DNA of 64,000 nucleotides from an uncultured Bacteroidales bacterium (GCA_947303085.1 CAMYXP010000001.1:643199-707198), one strand, 5' to 3'; positions 21,877 through 29,565 are shown, counted from the stretch's first letter. Notes: generated by a model not told the origin, from the sequence alone. A program made the numbers and translations.

Positions 21877-22632
21877 TTACATTAATTCTACGCCAAACAG
21901 AGCAAAGTCATACTTTACCGGATCATTCTCATCAAATTCCCTTAATTTCGATGTCAAAAGCTCCACAGTGGTTCTGTCGTTGCTCTTTCTGTCTATGAGC
22001 CCTAAATCTCTCGAAACCCTCGCCACATGCACATCGAGCGGTATCATTAAATCTATTGGTTTCAGCCGTTTCCACACTCCCAAGTCAACAATGCCGTCAT
22101 CTCTCACGAGCCACCTCAACGCCATGTGCAGCCTCTTGCACGCCGAGCCTTTCATCGGTGCCTCGCAACAAGGATTCGATATATGTTTGCTTGTAGCACC
22201 ATTCGCCTCCGCCATCAAATCCCTGAAATTCTGAATTCCCCTCCACACATCATGCTCCTCATTATAAAACACATCCTCTAGTCCGCTAATGCCTCTAAAG
22301 CCCCTAATGCCCCTAAAGCCTCTACAATAATACTTCAAATCTCTTCCAAAAAATGTCCTGTGCACACACATTCCGTCCTCCAACTTCTCCCATCCTCCCG
22401 ACATCACATAGTCGTAAGGCGACCGTCCCATAATCTCCAACATCCTGTTGGCCGAGTTCAATATCATCTTCCTGTTGCCCCATGCGATTGTCGCCACCAA
22501 AAACGACACAATCTCAATATCCCGCAAATCATTATACCTGTGTGGAAACTGAACCGGATCGTCTTTAATAAACGCCTCCGTGTTGTTTTTCTCCACCAAC
22601 CCGTCCAAATAATCTTTCAAATTATTAATCAT
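21877..22632 (-). CDS. TIGR02757 family protein (DUF2400)
   Basis: A 251-residue protein of a family found mainly in Bacteroidota and spirochaetes whose role is not established. Recognisable segments are FPHRYNDLRDIEIVSFLVAT, AWGNRKMILNSANRML and the C-terminal MIPLDVHVARVSRDLGL, which resembles the DNA-glycosylase-like helix-hairpin region of HhH proteins. Residues 104-119 are a run of GFR/GIR tripeptides encoded by a 9-nt-period array (22275-22325), which I believe is a repeat expansion rather than family sequence. No TAnnTTTG box was found directly upstream; instead a degenerate 9-nt array lies in the leader (22633-22670). Probably cytoplasmic. Confidence 0.83.
   Translation of the reverse strand: MINNLKDYLDGLVEKNNTEAFIKDDPVQFPHRYNDLRDIEIVSFLVATIAWGNRKMILNSANRMLEIMGRSPYDYVMSGGWEKLEDGMCVHRTFFGRDLKYYCRGFRGIRGFRGISGLEDVFYNEEHDVWRGIQNFRDLMAEANGATSKHISNPCCEAPMKGSACKRLHMALRWLVRDDGIVDLGVWKRLKPIDLMIPLDVHVARVSRDLGLIDRKSNDRTTVELLTSKLREFDENDPVKYDFALFGVELM
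22275..22325 (-). repeat. 9-nt-period array inside the TIGR02757 gene
   Basis: On the minus strand units GAGGCTTTA, GGGGCATTA, GGGGCTTTA, GAGGCATTA and GCGGACTAG follow one another, encoding GFR-GIR-GFR-GIS-GLE. The unit GGGCATTA also occurs in the signal-peptide region of the GH97 gene. Confidence 0.75.
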
Positions 22633-22664
22633 AAAACTTATCCATCTTATCTTTCTTATCCCTC
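22633..22664 (-). repeat. 9-nt-period array upstream of the TIGR02757 gene
   Basis: Minus-strand units AGGGATAAG, AAAGATAAG, ATGGATAAG immediately before the start codon. The same unit type (AAGGATAAG) occurs at 25728-25768 and inside the NtrC gene. Confidence 0.65.
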
Positions 22665-22705
22665 TTTAAACAAAGAGTGGAGCATGTCTTTCCACACTCC
22701 ACTCT
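22665..22705 (-). terminator. Probable terminator of the BNR-type surface gene
   Basis: AGAGTGGAG (22674-22682) pairs with CTCCACTCT (22697-22705) over a 14-nt loop; on the minus strand TTGTTT follows the stem. Confidence 0.6.
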
Positions 22706-22740
22706 AACGTCTAAGGTCTAAAGACTAAAGTCTAAAGTCT
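22701..22740 (-). repeat. 7-nt-period intergenic array
   Basis: Degenerate CTAAAGT/CTAAAGA units abut the stop codon of the BNR-type surface gene. Same class as the array at 9096-9123. Confidence 0.6.
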
Positions 22741-24680
22741 TACTTAACAACAACCTTTGTTGTCTGTTTGCCTGCGTTCACGAAGTAGATACCTGCCTCG
22801 AGGTTGTTAACGCGGACTTCTGAAACGTTTTCGTATGTCTTAACCAACTGACCAACAGTGTTGTAGATGTTGACGTCTGATGCGTTGCTGAGCTGGACTG
22901 TGAATGAACCCTTTGCTGGGTTAGGATAAACATTCATAGTTGTTTCAACTGTCATGACTGTCTCGTCTGTACCCATCTTGTGGAGGTAAACTTTAGCTGC
23001 ATGGTAGTAGTTGTTGTCTGGCACCGATTCGTCCTCTTGTACGAAAGTACCGATTTCACCGTCGCTCTGATAGCAGAGCCAGAGGTATTCACCTTCGCTG
23101 TCATTATAGAGGTAAGGAATAACCTGGCAGTAAACATTCTCTTCATAGTCATTCATGAAGTCGGTCAAAACTTGTTTTGGAAGTCTCCATGTGTTACCAC
23201 CGTCTTCTGACATGTTGAAGAATAATCTGTAGTATTGTCCGCTATAATCGTCGTTGTAATATTTGTTTACGTCACCGGCGACCATTGACCAGAATGCGAA
23301 GATTCTGTTGCCTTCCATGTGCATTGTTGCAAATGCGCAAATACCACTGTTATATTTACCGTGAGTGTCTTTTGTATCATTTACCCAGTGATATTCAGCT
23401 GGCCAGTTTTCCTGATCATTCCAATCCAAAACGTTACCGTCATCATCAATGGCGTGGATAAGACCAATTAACTCAGGAAGTGTCTCGTGTTCTTGATCGC
23501 TCCAGTATGGTTGTGATGCATAGATGTCTTCAAACATATATGTTGAGTCCATAATGAATGGTTCGCCAATATTACCGATACCGCCTTCGCATAATGCGTT
23601 CTTTGGAAGAATCTCGCTCCAGTAGCCGATACCACCAATACCTGCATAGTATGAGCCTGAACCTGCTACGCCTGTTGAACCGTTGAATTCATAAACAATG
23701 TGGAGGTTGTCGTTTGCGTCAAATGCGGCGTTGGTCCAACGTGGATACATGAACCATGTGTCTGTGAAGTCGCCGTTGATGTTCGGGTGCTGATAGAATA
23801 CTCTTTCGCTCCATGTTGCGCCGTTGTCTTCTGAAATGACAAGTTTGCCGTCGCTCCATGCATTGTTCAAAATGAATGATACGCGGTTTGGCTTCTCTGG
23901 GTTGTAAAGCATGAAGTAGCAAATGTTTGAACCGCCGTCTGTCATGTGATCAGCATCGAGGTTCGGAATTGTTTCATACTGATGTGTCCATGTTCCATTT
24001 GCATACTGATAGAAAATGATTGGGTCTTTGCCTGGACCATCGCCTATTGTAGCTTCGCTGTTTGTAATGAGAACGTTGATGATGTCGAGGTTCTCACCTG
24101 AGCACTGTACCACTGGCCATACTGGGTCAACACCTGTTGTCACAGGAAGTGTGATGCCTTCACCGAAGTCGCGGTTGCCCTGGCGGAAGTCTTCAACGAT
24201 GAAAATTCTTGCGTCAGATGCACAGTGAGCTGCAACGACGAGACCGTTCTCTTTGTAACGTGCGATTGAACCGAAACCGGTCTTCACACCCTCAACGCGG
24301 GTCTCTGTGAACTCCCATTCACCAACTGCCGGATCCCAAATGGCGAGACCAGTACCACGGTCTGAATAGCTGGCGTTTGTTGCCTGTGTGTAGCACATGA
24401 CTGCATATCCGTCTGGCCATACTGCAACGTAGTTTCTTGCACCCTGGTTCGACTGCCAGTCGTAGAATGTCTGGCTCATCTCAATAGGCTCTTCTGCATC
24501 TCTTGCGATAATGCTTCTTGTTGCAACAACAGGAAGATCGACATTCTGACCTTCAAATCCTCTGAAAGTCTGTGCCTGTGCGGATTTTACGTCCTTAGCT
24601 GTTTGTTTCATGCTCTTTACCTGAGCAAATCCTGTAACGGCAATTGCCATCACCAGTGCTAATGTAAAAACTTTCTTCAT
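22740..24680 (-). CDS. T9SS-secreted BNR/sialidase-like beta-propeller protein
   Basis: A 646-residue exported protein. Signal peptide MKKVFTLALVMAIAVTGFAQ; the central part is beta-rich with two Asp-box (BNR) motifs, SEDNGATW and SEDGGNTW, as in sialidase-fold propellers. The final ~75 residues from MNVYPNPAKGSFTVQLSN to TTKVVVK form a classical T9SS type A sorting domain. The catalytic Arg triad and Tyr/Glu pair of true sialidases are not recognisable, so a binding rather than hydrolytic role is more likely. The promoter box is 57 nt upstream. A 7-nt array and a hairpin mark the 3' end. It is transcribed leftward like the giant surface gene but separated from it by the TIGR02757 gene. Confidence 0.87.
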   Translation of the reverse strand: MKKVFTLALVMAIAVTGFAQVKSMKQTAKDVKSAQAQTFRGFEGQNVDLPVVATRSIIARDAEEPIEMSQTFYDWQSNQGARNYVAVWPDGYAVMCYTQATNASYSDRGTGLAIWDPAVGEWEFTETRVEGVKTGFGSIARYKENGLVVAAHCASDARIFIVEDFRQGNRDFGEGITLPVTTGVDPVWPVVQCSGENLDIINVLITNSEATIGDGPGKDPIIFYQYANGTWTHQYETIPNLDADHMTDGGSNICYFMLYNPEKPNRVSFILNNAWSDGKLVISEDNGATWSERVFYQHPNINGDFTDTWFMYPRWTNAAFDANDNLHIVYEFNGSTGVAGSGSYYAGIGGIGYWSEILPKNALCEGGIGNIGEPFIMDSTYMFEDIYASQPYWSDQEHETLPELIGLIHAIDDDGNVLDWNDQENWPAEYHWVNDTKDTHGKYNSGICAFATMHMEGNRIFAFWSMVAGDVNKYYNDDYSGQYYRLFFNMSEDGGNTWRLPKQVLTDFMNDYEENVYCQVIPYLYNDSEGEYLWLCYQSDGEIGTFVQEDESVPDNNYYHAAKVYLHKMGTDETVMTVETTMNVYPNPAKGSFTVQLSNASDVNIYNTVGQLVKTYENVSEVRVNNLEAGIYFVNAGKQTTKVVVK

Positions 24681-24737
24681 GATAAAAATTTTTAGTTATT
24701 AATTAAGTTAATTTAAATTTCTGTACATAGTACAACG

Positions 24738-24745
24738 CAAAAATA
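24738..24745 (-). promoter_or_regulatory. Bacteroidota -7 box for the BNR-type surface gene
   Basis: TATTTTTG on the minus strand, 57 nt before the ATG at 24680. Confidence 0.65.
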
Positions 24746-24848
24746 CACAATTTTTTCAAACCACCAACAAAAAAAACAAAAAAAATCAAAAAAACTCTCA
24801 CACCTTATTATAATAATTGATAAACCTCCCCAAATCCCCAACCACAAA

Positions 24849-24880
24849 ACTTTCAACTTTAAACTTTCAACTTTAAACTA
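24849..24880. repeat. 7-nt-period intergenic array
   Basis: The 14-mer ACTTTCAACTTTAA is repeated twice with slight change, i.e. 7-nt units CTTTCAA/CTTTAAA. It lies just upstream of the kdsA promoter. Confidence 0.6.
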
Positions 24881-24887
24881 AAATTTG

Positions 24888-24895
24888 TATTTTTG
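24888..24895 (+). promoter_or_regulatory. Bacteroidota -7 box for kdsA
   Basis: TATTTTTG, 14 nt before the kdsA ATG at 24910; the mRNA leader should be under 12 nt. Confidence 0.7.
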
Positions 24896-24909
24896 CAAAA
24901 AATTTCGCA

Positions 24910-25725
24910 ATGATAACGTTATCAAACTATCCATTCCTGAAATCGTTGAAGCCCAACCGCTTCTTCCTCCTTGCCGGCCCTTGTGTTATCGAAGATGAGG
25001 AGTCGCCTTTCAAAATCGCCGAGCGTCTGGTGCGAATCACAAAAAGCCTCGATATTCCATTGGTTTTCAAAGGTTCATATCGTAAGGCTAACCGCTCGCG
25101 TCTTGATTCGTTTCAGGGGATAGGCGATGAACGCGCTCTCAATGTCTTGAAAAATATATCTACACAGTTCAACGTTCCTGTTGTCACCGATATTCACTCT
25201 TGCGAGGAAGCCGCCATGGCTGCCGAATATGTCGATATTCTTCAGATTCCGGCATTCCTGTGCCGCCAGACCGATCTTCTTATCGCTGCCGCTAAAACCG
25301 GTAAGACTGTCAATATCAAGAAAGGTCAGTTTCTTTCAGGTGAATCGATGCGTTTTGCTGTCGAAAAGGTGCAACAGTCTGGCAATCAGTCTGTTATGTT
25401 AACTGATAGGGGTAATTTCTTTGGCTATCAAGACCTGGTCGTCGATTACCGTAACATCTACGAGATGCAGAAAAACAACGTTCCGGTCATCATGGATGTC
25501 ACTCATTCGTTGCAACAACCTAATCAGGTCGGTGGTGTCACCGGCGGCAAGCCCGAACTTATCGAATTGATTTCCAAGGCCGCCATCGCTGTCGGTGCCG
25601 ACGGTCTCTTTATGGAAACACATCCAAACCCGGCTCTCGCCAAATCCGACGGTGCCAACATGCTCCGCCTCGACCTCGTCGAAAATTTATTAACAAAATT
25701 AGTAAAAATTAAGGAATCCCTCTAA
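24910..25725 (+). CDS. kdsA: 3-deoxy-8-phosphooctulonate (KDO-8-P) synthase
   Basis: A 271-residue cytoplasmic TIM-barrel enzyme that condenses phosphoenolpyruvate with arabinose-5-phosphate for the KDO part of LPS. Signatures: FLLAGPCVIEDEE, VFKGSYRKANRSRLDSFQG, VTDIHSCEEA, NIKKGQFLSGESMRFAVEK, RGNFFGYQDLVVDYRN, DVTHSLQQPN and VGADGLFMETHPNP. Family length is ~270-285, so it is complete. The dipeptide after SFQG and the absence of a metal-type Cys at VIEDEE do not allow me to state with certainty whether it is the metal-dependent form. It stands alone, with a close promoter, and its stop is followed at once by a 9-nt-period array shared with the convergent aat gene. Confidence 0.96.
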   Translation: MITLSNYPFLKSLKPNRFFLLAGPCVIEDEESPFKIAERLVRITKSLDIPLVFKGSYRKANRSRLDSFQGIGDERALNVLKNISTQFNVPVVTDIHSCEEAAMAAEYVDILQIPAFLCRQTDLLIAAAKTGKTVNIKKGQFLSGESMRFAVEKVQQSGNQSVMLTDRGNFFGYQDLVVDYRNIYEMQKNNVPVIMDVTHSLQQPNQVGGVTGGKPELIELISKAAIAVGADGLFMETHPNPALAKSDGANMLRLDLVENLLTKLVKIKESL

Positions 25726-25727
25726 CA

Positions 25728-25768
25728 CCCTTATCCTTCTTATCCTCACTATCCTTCTTATCCTATTA
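25728..25768 (-). repeat. 9-nt-period array between kdsA and aat
   Basis: On the minus strand AGGATAAGA, AGGATAGTG, AGGATAAGA, AGGATAAGG, ending GGATAAGGGTGT. The NtrC-internal array (53224-53282) ends with the same GGATAAGGGTGT. Confidence 0.7.
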
Positions 25769-25769
25769 A

Positions 25770-25796
25770 TCTAAAAACTTCAAACTTCTAACTTCA
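25770..25796. repeat. 7-nt-period intergenic array
   Basis: AACTTCA and AACTTCT units directly next to the 9-nt array and reaching the aat stop codon. A short degenerate example of the class. Confidence 0.45.
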
Positions 25797-26523
25797 ACAT
25801 TTCCGCGCTTCCGTCTCCCCAGTTCCCGACAAGCGTGTCGTTTTTCACCAACGCCTTTAACGTTTTTATGAATTCTTTTCTTGAAACAGGGTAGGCCCCC
25901 ATTCTTTTAATATGACTCGTTTCCTGTTGAGCGTCAATGAGTTCCATATTGTTTCTTGTCATGAATTGACATAGGTTGTACAACGCCACCTTCGAGGCGT
26001 CGGTCTTGGTGTGGAACATCGATTCGGCGCAGAAAATCTTGCCGATCGAAACGCCATAGAGTCCGCCCACAAGCTCATTGTCCTGATAAACCTCCACCGA
26101 ATGCGCGAATCCGAGGTCATGCAGCTCACAATAAGCCGCTATCATGTCCTCGCTGATCCATGTGCTGGTCTCGTCCTTGTCTTCTTCCTCCTCGGCTTGG
26201 TCGTCGGTGCGCGGCACATTGACGCAAGCGCGTATGACTCCCTCAAAATCAGTGTCAAACGAACATGAATATTTGTTCGATTCTATGGTCTTCCACAACG
26301 ATTTCGTCATCTTCAATTCCGACGGTTTCAGAACCATCCTGGGATCTAACGACCACCATAAAATCGGCTCTCCTTCTTTGTACCATGGAAATATCCCCGA
26401 TGAATAGGCGACGAGCAGCCTCTCGGGCGACAAATCTCCGCCAATTGCAAGTAATCCGTCTTTTGTCGAGCGGCTAACCGGCGGAAAATCAAGTACCTCG
26501 TCTTGTAACATGTAGATTGGCAT
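25780..26523 (-). CDS. aat: Leucyl/phenylalanyl-tRNA--protein transferase
   Basis: A 247-residue cytoplasmic aminoacyl transferase that adds Leu or Phe to proteins with N-terminal Arg or Lys, marking them for ClpAP. Signatures: FPPVSRSTKDGLLAIGGDLS, YSSGIFPWYKEGEPILWWS, DPRMVL, GFAHSVEVYQDNELVGGLYG, GKIFCAESMFHTKTDASKVA and FELIDAQ-like MELIDAQQETSHIKRMGA. Between residues ~116 and 130 there is an acidic insertion (DDQAEEEEDKDETS) where relatives have a short turn before TWI; it is probably a surface loop. The GTG/ATG choice is clear, MPIYML being conserved. Promoter TAccTTTG lies 32 nt upstream and is back to back with truA. Confidence 0.95.
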   Translation of the reverse strand: MPIYMLQDEVLDFPPVSRSTKDGLLAIGGDLSPERLLVAYSSGIFPWYKEGEPILWWSLDPRMVLKPSELKMTKSLWKTIESNKYSCSFDTDFEGVIRACVNVPRTDDQAEEEEDKDETSTWISEDMIAAYCELHDLGFAHSVEVYQDNELVGGLYGVSIGKIFCAESMFHTKTDASKVALYNLCQFMTRNNMELIDAQQETSHIKRMGAYPVSRKEFIKTLKALVKNDTLVGNWGDGSAEMLKLEV

Positions 26524-26555
26524 GGTATTACGTATTTAGAGGTTTAAATTCCCCA

Positions 26556-26563
26556 CAAAGGTA
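26556..26563 (-). promoter_or_regulatory. Bacteroidota -7 box for aat
   Basis: TACCTTTG on the minus strand, 32 nt before the ATG at 26523. Confidence 0.6.
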
Positions 26564-26605
26564 AAAATAAATTTTCAATTATGCAAGTTTTTTACGCAAT
26601 TTTTT

Positions 26606-26613
26606 TAATTTTG
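26606..26613 (+). promoter_or_regulatory. Bacteroidota -7 box for truA
   Basis: TAATTTTG, 11 nt before the ATG at 26625. It makes the in-frame GTG at 26616 unlikely as a start, because that codon would lie at or before the transcription start. Confidence 0.65.
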
Positions 26614-26624
26614 CAGTGCGAAAA

Positions 26625-27359
26625 ATGAATATGAACAGGTATTTCTTACATCTGGCATACAACGGAAAGGCTTATCACGGCTGGCAAATCCAACCTGGCG
26701 ACATCAGCGTGCAGGAGGTGCTAGAAAAATGCATCAGCCTAAAACTGAAACAGCAGGTGTCGGTCATAGGCTGCGGCCGCACCGACACAGGCGTCAACGC
26801 GCGCAACTTCTACGCTCATTTCGAGTCGGAACCAATTGCCGATTTGCAACTTTTTGTAAATCAACTCAATATGTTTTTGCCAGATGATATTGTGGTATTC
26901 CGTTGCTGGCAGGTCGACCCCGATCTTCATGCACGCTTCGATGCAAAATCGCGTACCTATCATTATTATGTCACCCGCATGAAAAATCCTTTTCACACCG
27001 ACGACGCACTTTACATTTATGGTGATCTCGATGTCGAAAAGATGAATGAGGCTGCTAAGATTCTCTTTGATTATCAAGATTTTACAAGTTTTTCAAAGCT
27101 TCACACCCAAGTGAAAACCAACAACTGTAAAATCATGGAGGCTTACTGGTTCGAACAAAACGGCTTGCTTGTCTTCCATATCAAAGCCGACCGTTTTTTA
27201 AGAAATATGGTGCGCGCTATCGTGGGTACACTGCTCGAAGTGGGGAAGGGGAAACTCACTCTCGACGGCTTCCGTAGAATCATCGAGCAAAAAGACCGTT
27301 GCTCCGCCGGCACCTCAATGCCCGCCCACGCTCTGTTTTTAGAAGAGGTTTTGTATTAA
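26625..27359 (+). CDS. truA: tRNA pseudouridine(38-40) synthase TruA
   Basis: A 244-residue enzyme that isomerises uridines 38-40 of the tRNA anticodon arm. Seen: YNGKAYHGWQIQPG near the N terminus, the catalytic-Asp motif GCGRTDTGVNA, TYHYYVTRMKNPF, DFTSFSKLH and FLRNMVRAIVGTLLEVGKGK. An in-frame GTG at 26616 is discarded because the promoter box ends at 26613; ATG at 26625 or 26631 are both possible, differing by two residues. It is transcribed away from aat and towards the GH97 gene; an 11-bp hairpin lies after it. Confidence 0.95.
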   Translation: MNMNRYFLHLAYNGKAYHGWQIQPGDISVQEVLEKCISLKLKQQVSVIGCGRTDTGVNARNFYAHFESEPIADLQLFVNQLNMFLPDDIVVFRCWQVDPDLHARFDAKSRTYHYYVTRMKNPFHTDDALYIYGDLDVEKMNEAAKILFDYQDFTSFSKLHTQVKTNNCKIMEAYWFEQNGLLVFHIKADRFLRNMVRAIVGTLLEVGKGKLTLDGFRRIIEQKDRCSAGTSMPAHALFLEEVLY

Positions 27360-27366
27360 GCTTTCA

Positions 27367-27395
27367 GAACTACACGACTGTTTTTCGTGTAGTTC
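27367..27395. terminator. 11-bp hairpin between convergent truA and GH97 genes
   Basis: GAACTACACGA (27367-27377) pairs perfectly with TCGTGTAGTTC (27385-27395) over a 7-nt loop. No T-run follows on either strand, so termination is inferred from position. Confidence 0.5.
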
Positions 27396-27452
27396 AGAGA
27401 TAGATAAAACAGATTTCAATGTCTGTGTAAACCAGTGGAATCTGTGAGTTTT

Positions 27453-29492
27453 TTATTGTATGATTACTACGGCTCCGCCGCCACTTTTCAACTCAATCGT
27501 TATCTTATTATCCCTGAAATCCTCATCATCCCTATTGTCCCTAAACTCCCTAATGTCCTTAATGATTCTATAATCTTCCGCATTTCTCTCCGCGTTCACT
27601 CCGTCACAATAAATAATAACACTGCTGTCATACCGAGCGAAGCGAGGAATCTCAATCTCCACCGTCCTGGCCTCCCAGTTCGTTATCGCCCCGATATACC
27701 ACGTATCTCCCTTTCTCCTTGCAATCACTGCATATTCGCCAAGTTTACCGTCAAGCGCAATCGTCTCGTCCCAAACCGTCGGCACGCTTGCGATGAAATC
27801 GACGCATTCCTGGTTCTGCATGTACTTGGTCGGACTGTCGCACAGCATGTTGAACGGCGACTCAAATATCACATACTCTGCGAGTTGCCTGCATCGTGTG
27901 CCTTGGCTCATCGGGTTGGTGTAGATGGCACGGAAGTGATATTTCGTGGCGTTGTCCATGGCACCCTGTGTGTAATCCAAGTTTCCAGCCACCATCCTGA
28001 TGTACGGTATCATGCACTCGTAATTCACCTGGTTGAGGTCGTCGTCCCATTTCGACTGCTCCAAACCGTAAACGCCCTCGAAATTCAGCACGTTAGGGTA
28101 GGTGCGGCTCAGTCCCGTAGGCTTGTAAGCGCCATGAAAATCAACGAAAAGGTGATATTTCGCAGCCATCGCCGCCATCCTGTAATAAAAGTCAACAACC
28201 TTCTGGTCGTCTCTGTCCATGAAGTCGACCTTGAATCCTTTGATGCCCAACTCGCTGTAGTGCTTGCAAACGTGTTCCATGTCTCTGTCAATGGCAACAT
28301 ATCCTGCCCAAAGCACCAATCCGACGTTACGTTCGTCGGCGTATGCCACAAGCTCTTCAAGATTTATCTCAGGCACCACTTGGAACAAATCGGCTTGCTT
28401 GTTCACCGCCCAGCCTTCGTCCAAAATCACGTATTCTATGCCATTTTTCGACGCGAAATCGATGTAATATTTATAGGTGTCGTTGTTGATGCCCGCCTTG
28501 AAGTCGACACCCCAGATATTCCAGTTGTTCCACCAGTCCCAAGCCACCTTTCCAGGCTTGATCCAACTCACATCTTTCACCCTCGACGGCGACGCGAGCT
28601 TGTAAACCATGTCGCTGTTCATCAGCTCGGCATCGTTCTCCGAAATCACCATAGCCCTCCACGGAAAGTCGCGTGTTCCCTTGACTTTCGCGACGAATTC
28701 CTCTCTCTCTTTCACCACCATCTGCAGCATGTTATGACCGCCTTGCTCCTCAACCTTCGGATATGTCGCTTGCACCGCCTCTAAGCTGTTGCCATTGCCT
28801 TTTCTGAAGAATGTTCCCGGATAATCTTCCAAATCCGACTCCATAATCACAACTTTTTTGCCGTCTTTCAAACATATTAATAAAGGTGTAAATGCTATGC
28901 GTTCCTCGTCCATCTTCGAGATGTTGTCAACGGTGTATTGGCTCTCAAACGATGTGAAAAACTGCTGCGTAAGGAAGTCACCTTCGCCTTTTCTGGCATT
29001 AACGTATGGTATATATGCTTGATAATCATCGTCGAAGCAATAATTTACATTTTCTTTTTTGACAATTATCTGCTTCCTGAAACTCGTCGAAAATCTGTAT
29101 GCCACTCCGTCGTCAAATGCCCTGAAAGTTATTTTATAATTCCCTTTAAAATTGATAATCAATTCATTATACTTATTCTCAACTTCTTTTTTCTTATAAA
29201 AATCGGCATTCAAAACTTCATTTACCGAATTCGTCTTCACATTTTTTATCGTTCCTTTAAATCCTAAAACTTTCCCGTCTCCCAACTCTATCGAAATCGG
29301 TGATTCATTGATAATCACTGTGTTATCATGCATTACTGAATATTTCACCTCATCCCTGACATTAATCTTTACCTCAATCTTTCCATTTGGTGATTTCAGC
29401 TCATACTCATTAACGCCCTTAATGCCATTAATGCCCTTAACGCTATTAATAACCCCCAAAATAATCATTAAAAATACAATTAACTTTTTCAT
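27453..29492 (-). CDS. GH97 family glycoside hydrolase
   Basis: A 679-residue exported enzyme of glycoside hydrolase family 97 (alpha-glucosidases/alpha-galactosidases of Bacteroidota). The N-terminal beta-super-sandwich contains YELKSPNGKIEVKINV; the catalytic barrel contains WDWWNNWNIWGVDFKAG, VILDEGWA, LVLWAGYVAI, GFKVDFMDRDDQ and VDFHGAYKPTGLSRTYPN; the end is a beta domain closing GGGAVVIIQ. FKVDFMDRD has an Asp where retaining GH97 galactosidases carry the nucleophile, so a retaining enzyme is more likely than a SusB-like inverting one, though this is inferred. Three repeat tracts sit in frame: a 9-nt array in the signal-peptide region (residues ~12-28), a REP-like repeat (614-623, EIPRFARYDS) and a second 9-nt array near the C terminus (~641-661). 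A long open frame on the other strand is a shadow. Confidence 0.92.
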   Translation of the reverse strand: MKKLIVFLMIILGVINSVKGINGIKGVNEYELKSPNGKIEVKINVRDEVKYSVMHDNTVIINESPISIELGDGKVLGFKGTIKNVKTNSVNEVLNADFYKKKEVENKYNELIINFKGNYKITFRAFDDGVAYRFSTSFRKQIIVKKENVNYCFDDDYQAYIPYVNARKGEGDFLTQQFFTSFESQYTVDNISKMDEERIAFTPLLICLKDGKKVVIMESDLEDYPGTFFRKGNGNSLEAVQATYPKVEEQGGHNMLQMVVKEREEFVAKVKGTRDFPWRAMVISENDAELMNSDMVYKLASPSRVKDVSWIKPGKVAWDWWNNWNIWGVDFKAGINNDTYKYYIDFASKNGIEYVILDEGWAVNKQADLFQVVPEINLEELVAYADERNVGLVLWAGYVAIDRDMEHVCKHYSELGIKGFKVDFMDRDDQKVVDFYYRMAAMAAKYHLFVDFHGAYKPTGLSRTYPNVLNFEGVYGLEQSKWDDDLNQVNYECMIPYIRMVAGNLDYTQGAMDNATKYHFRAIYTNPMSQGTRCRQLAEYVIFESPFNMLCDSPTKYMQNQECVDFIASVPTVWDETIALDGKLGEYAVIARRKGDTWYIGAITNWEARTVEIEIPRFARYDSSVIIYCDGVNAERNAEDYRIIKDIREFRDNRDDEDFRDNKITIELKSGGGAVVIIQ
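27509..27570 (-). repeat. 9-nt-period array near the 3' end of the GH97 gene
   Basis: Minus-strand units AGGGACATT, AGGGAGTTT, AGGGACAAT, AGGGATGAT and relatives, encoding RIIKDIREFRDNRDDEDFRD. In relatives of the enzyme this stretch between DGxNAxRNAxDY and the last strands is shorter. Confidence 0.65.
27625..27653 (-). repeat. REP-like repeat inside the GH97 gene, in frame
   Basis: Minus strand GAGATTCCTCGCTTCGCTCG then GTATGACAG; plus strand reads as the widespread form TGTCATACCGAGCGAAGCGA. The core CTCGCTTCGCTC is a mirror repeat. It encodes residues 614-623. About 25 of 29 bases match the copy inside murL (9618-9647). Confidence 0.8.
29406..29457 (-). repeat. 9-nt-period array in the signal-peptide region of the GH97 gene
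   Basis: Minus-strand units GGGTTATTA, ATAGCGTTA, AGGGCATTA, ATGGCATTA, AGGGCGTTA encode GVINSVKGINGIKGVN, directly after the hydrophobic core. Same unit as in the TIGR02757 gene. Confidence 0.75.
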
Positions 29493-29510
29493 AGTTTTCC
29501 TTTTTTTTAT

Positions 29511-29549
29511 GAGATTTTTCGATTCCGCTTCGCTTCACTCGAAATGACG
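29511..29549 (-). repeat. REP-like repeat, copy 3, in the GH97 leader
   Basis: Minus strand starts CGTCATTTCGAGTGAAGCGA and ends AAAAATCTC. It lies between the promoter box (29566-29573) and the start codon, so it is transcribed as most of the 5' leader. Confidence 0.7.
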
Positions 29550-29565
29550 GTCATTTTTTTTATGA

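Noticed and set aside
27435..28784. 449-codon open frame on the plus strand opposite the GH97 gene
   Set aside because: It is the antisense shadow of a clear GH97 enzyme; its translation is His/Arg/Val-rich and has no family motif.
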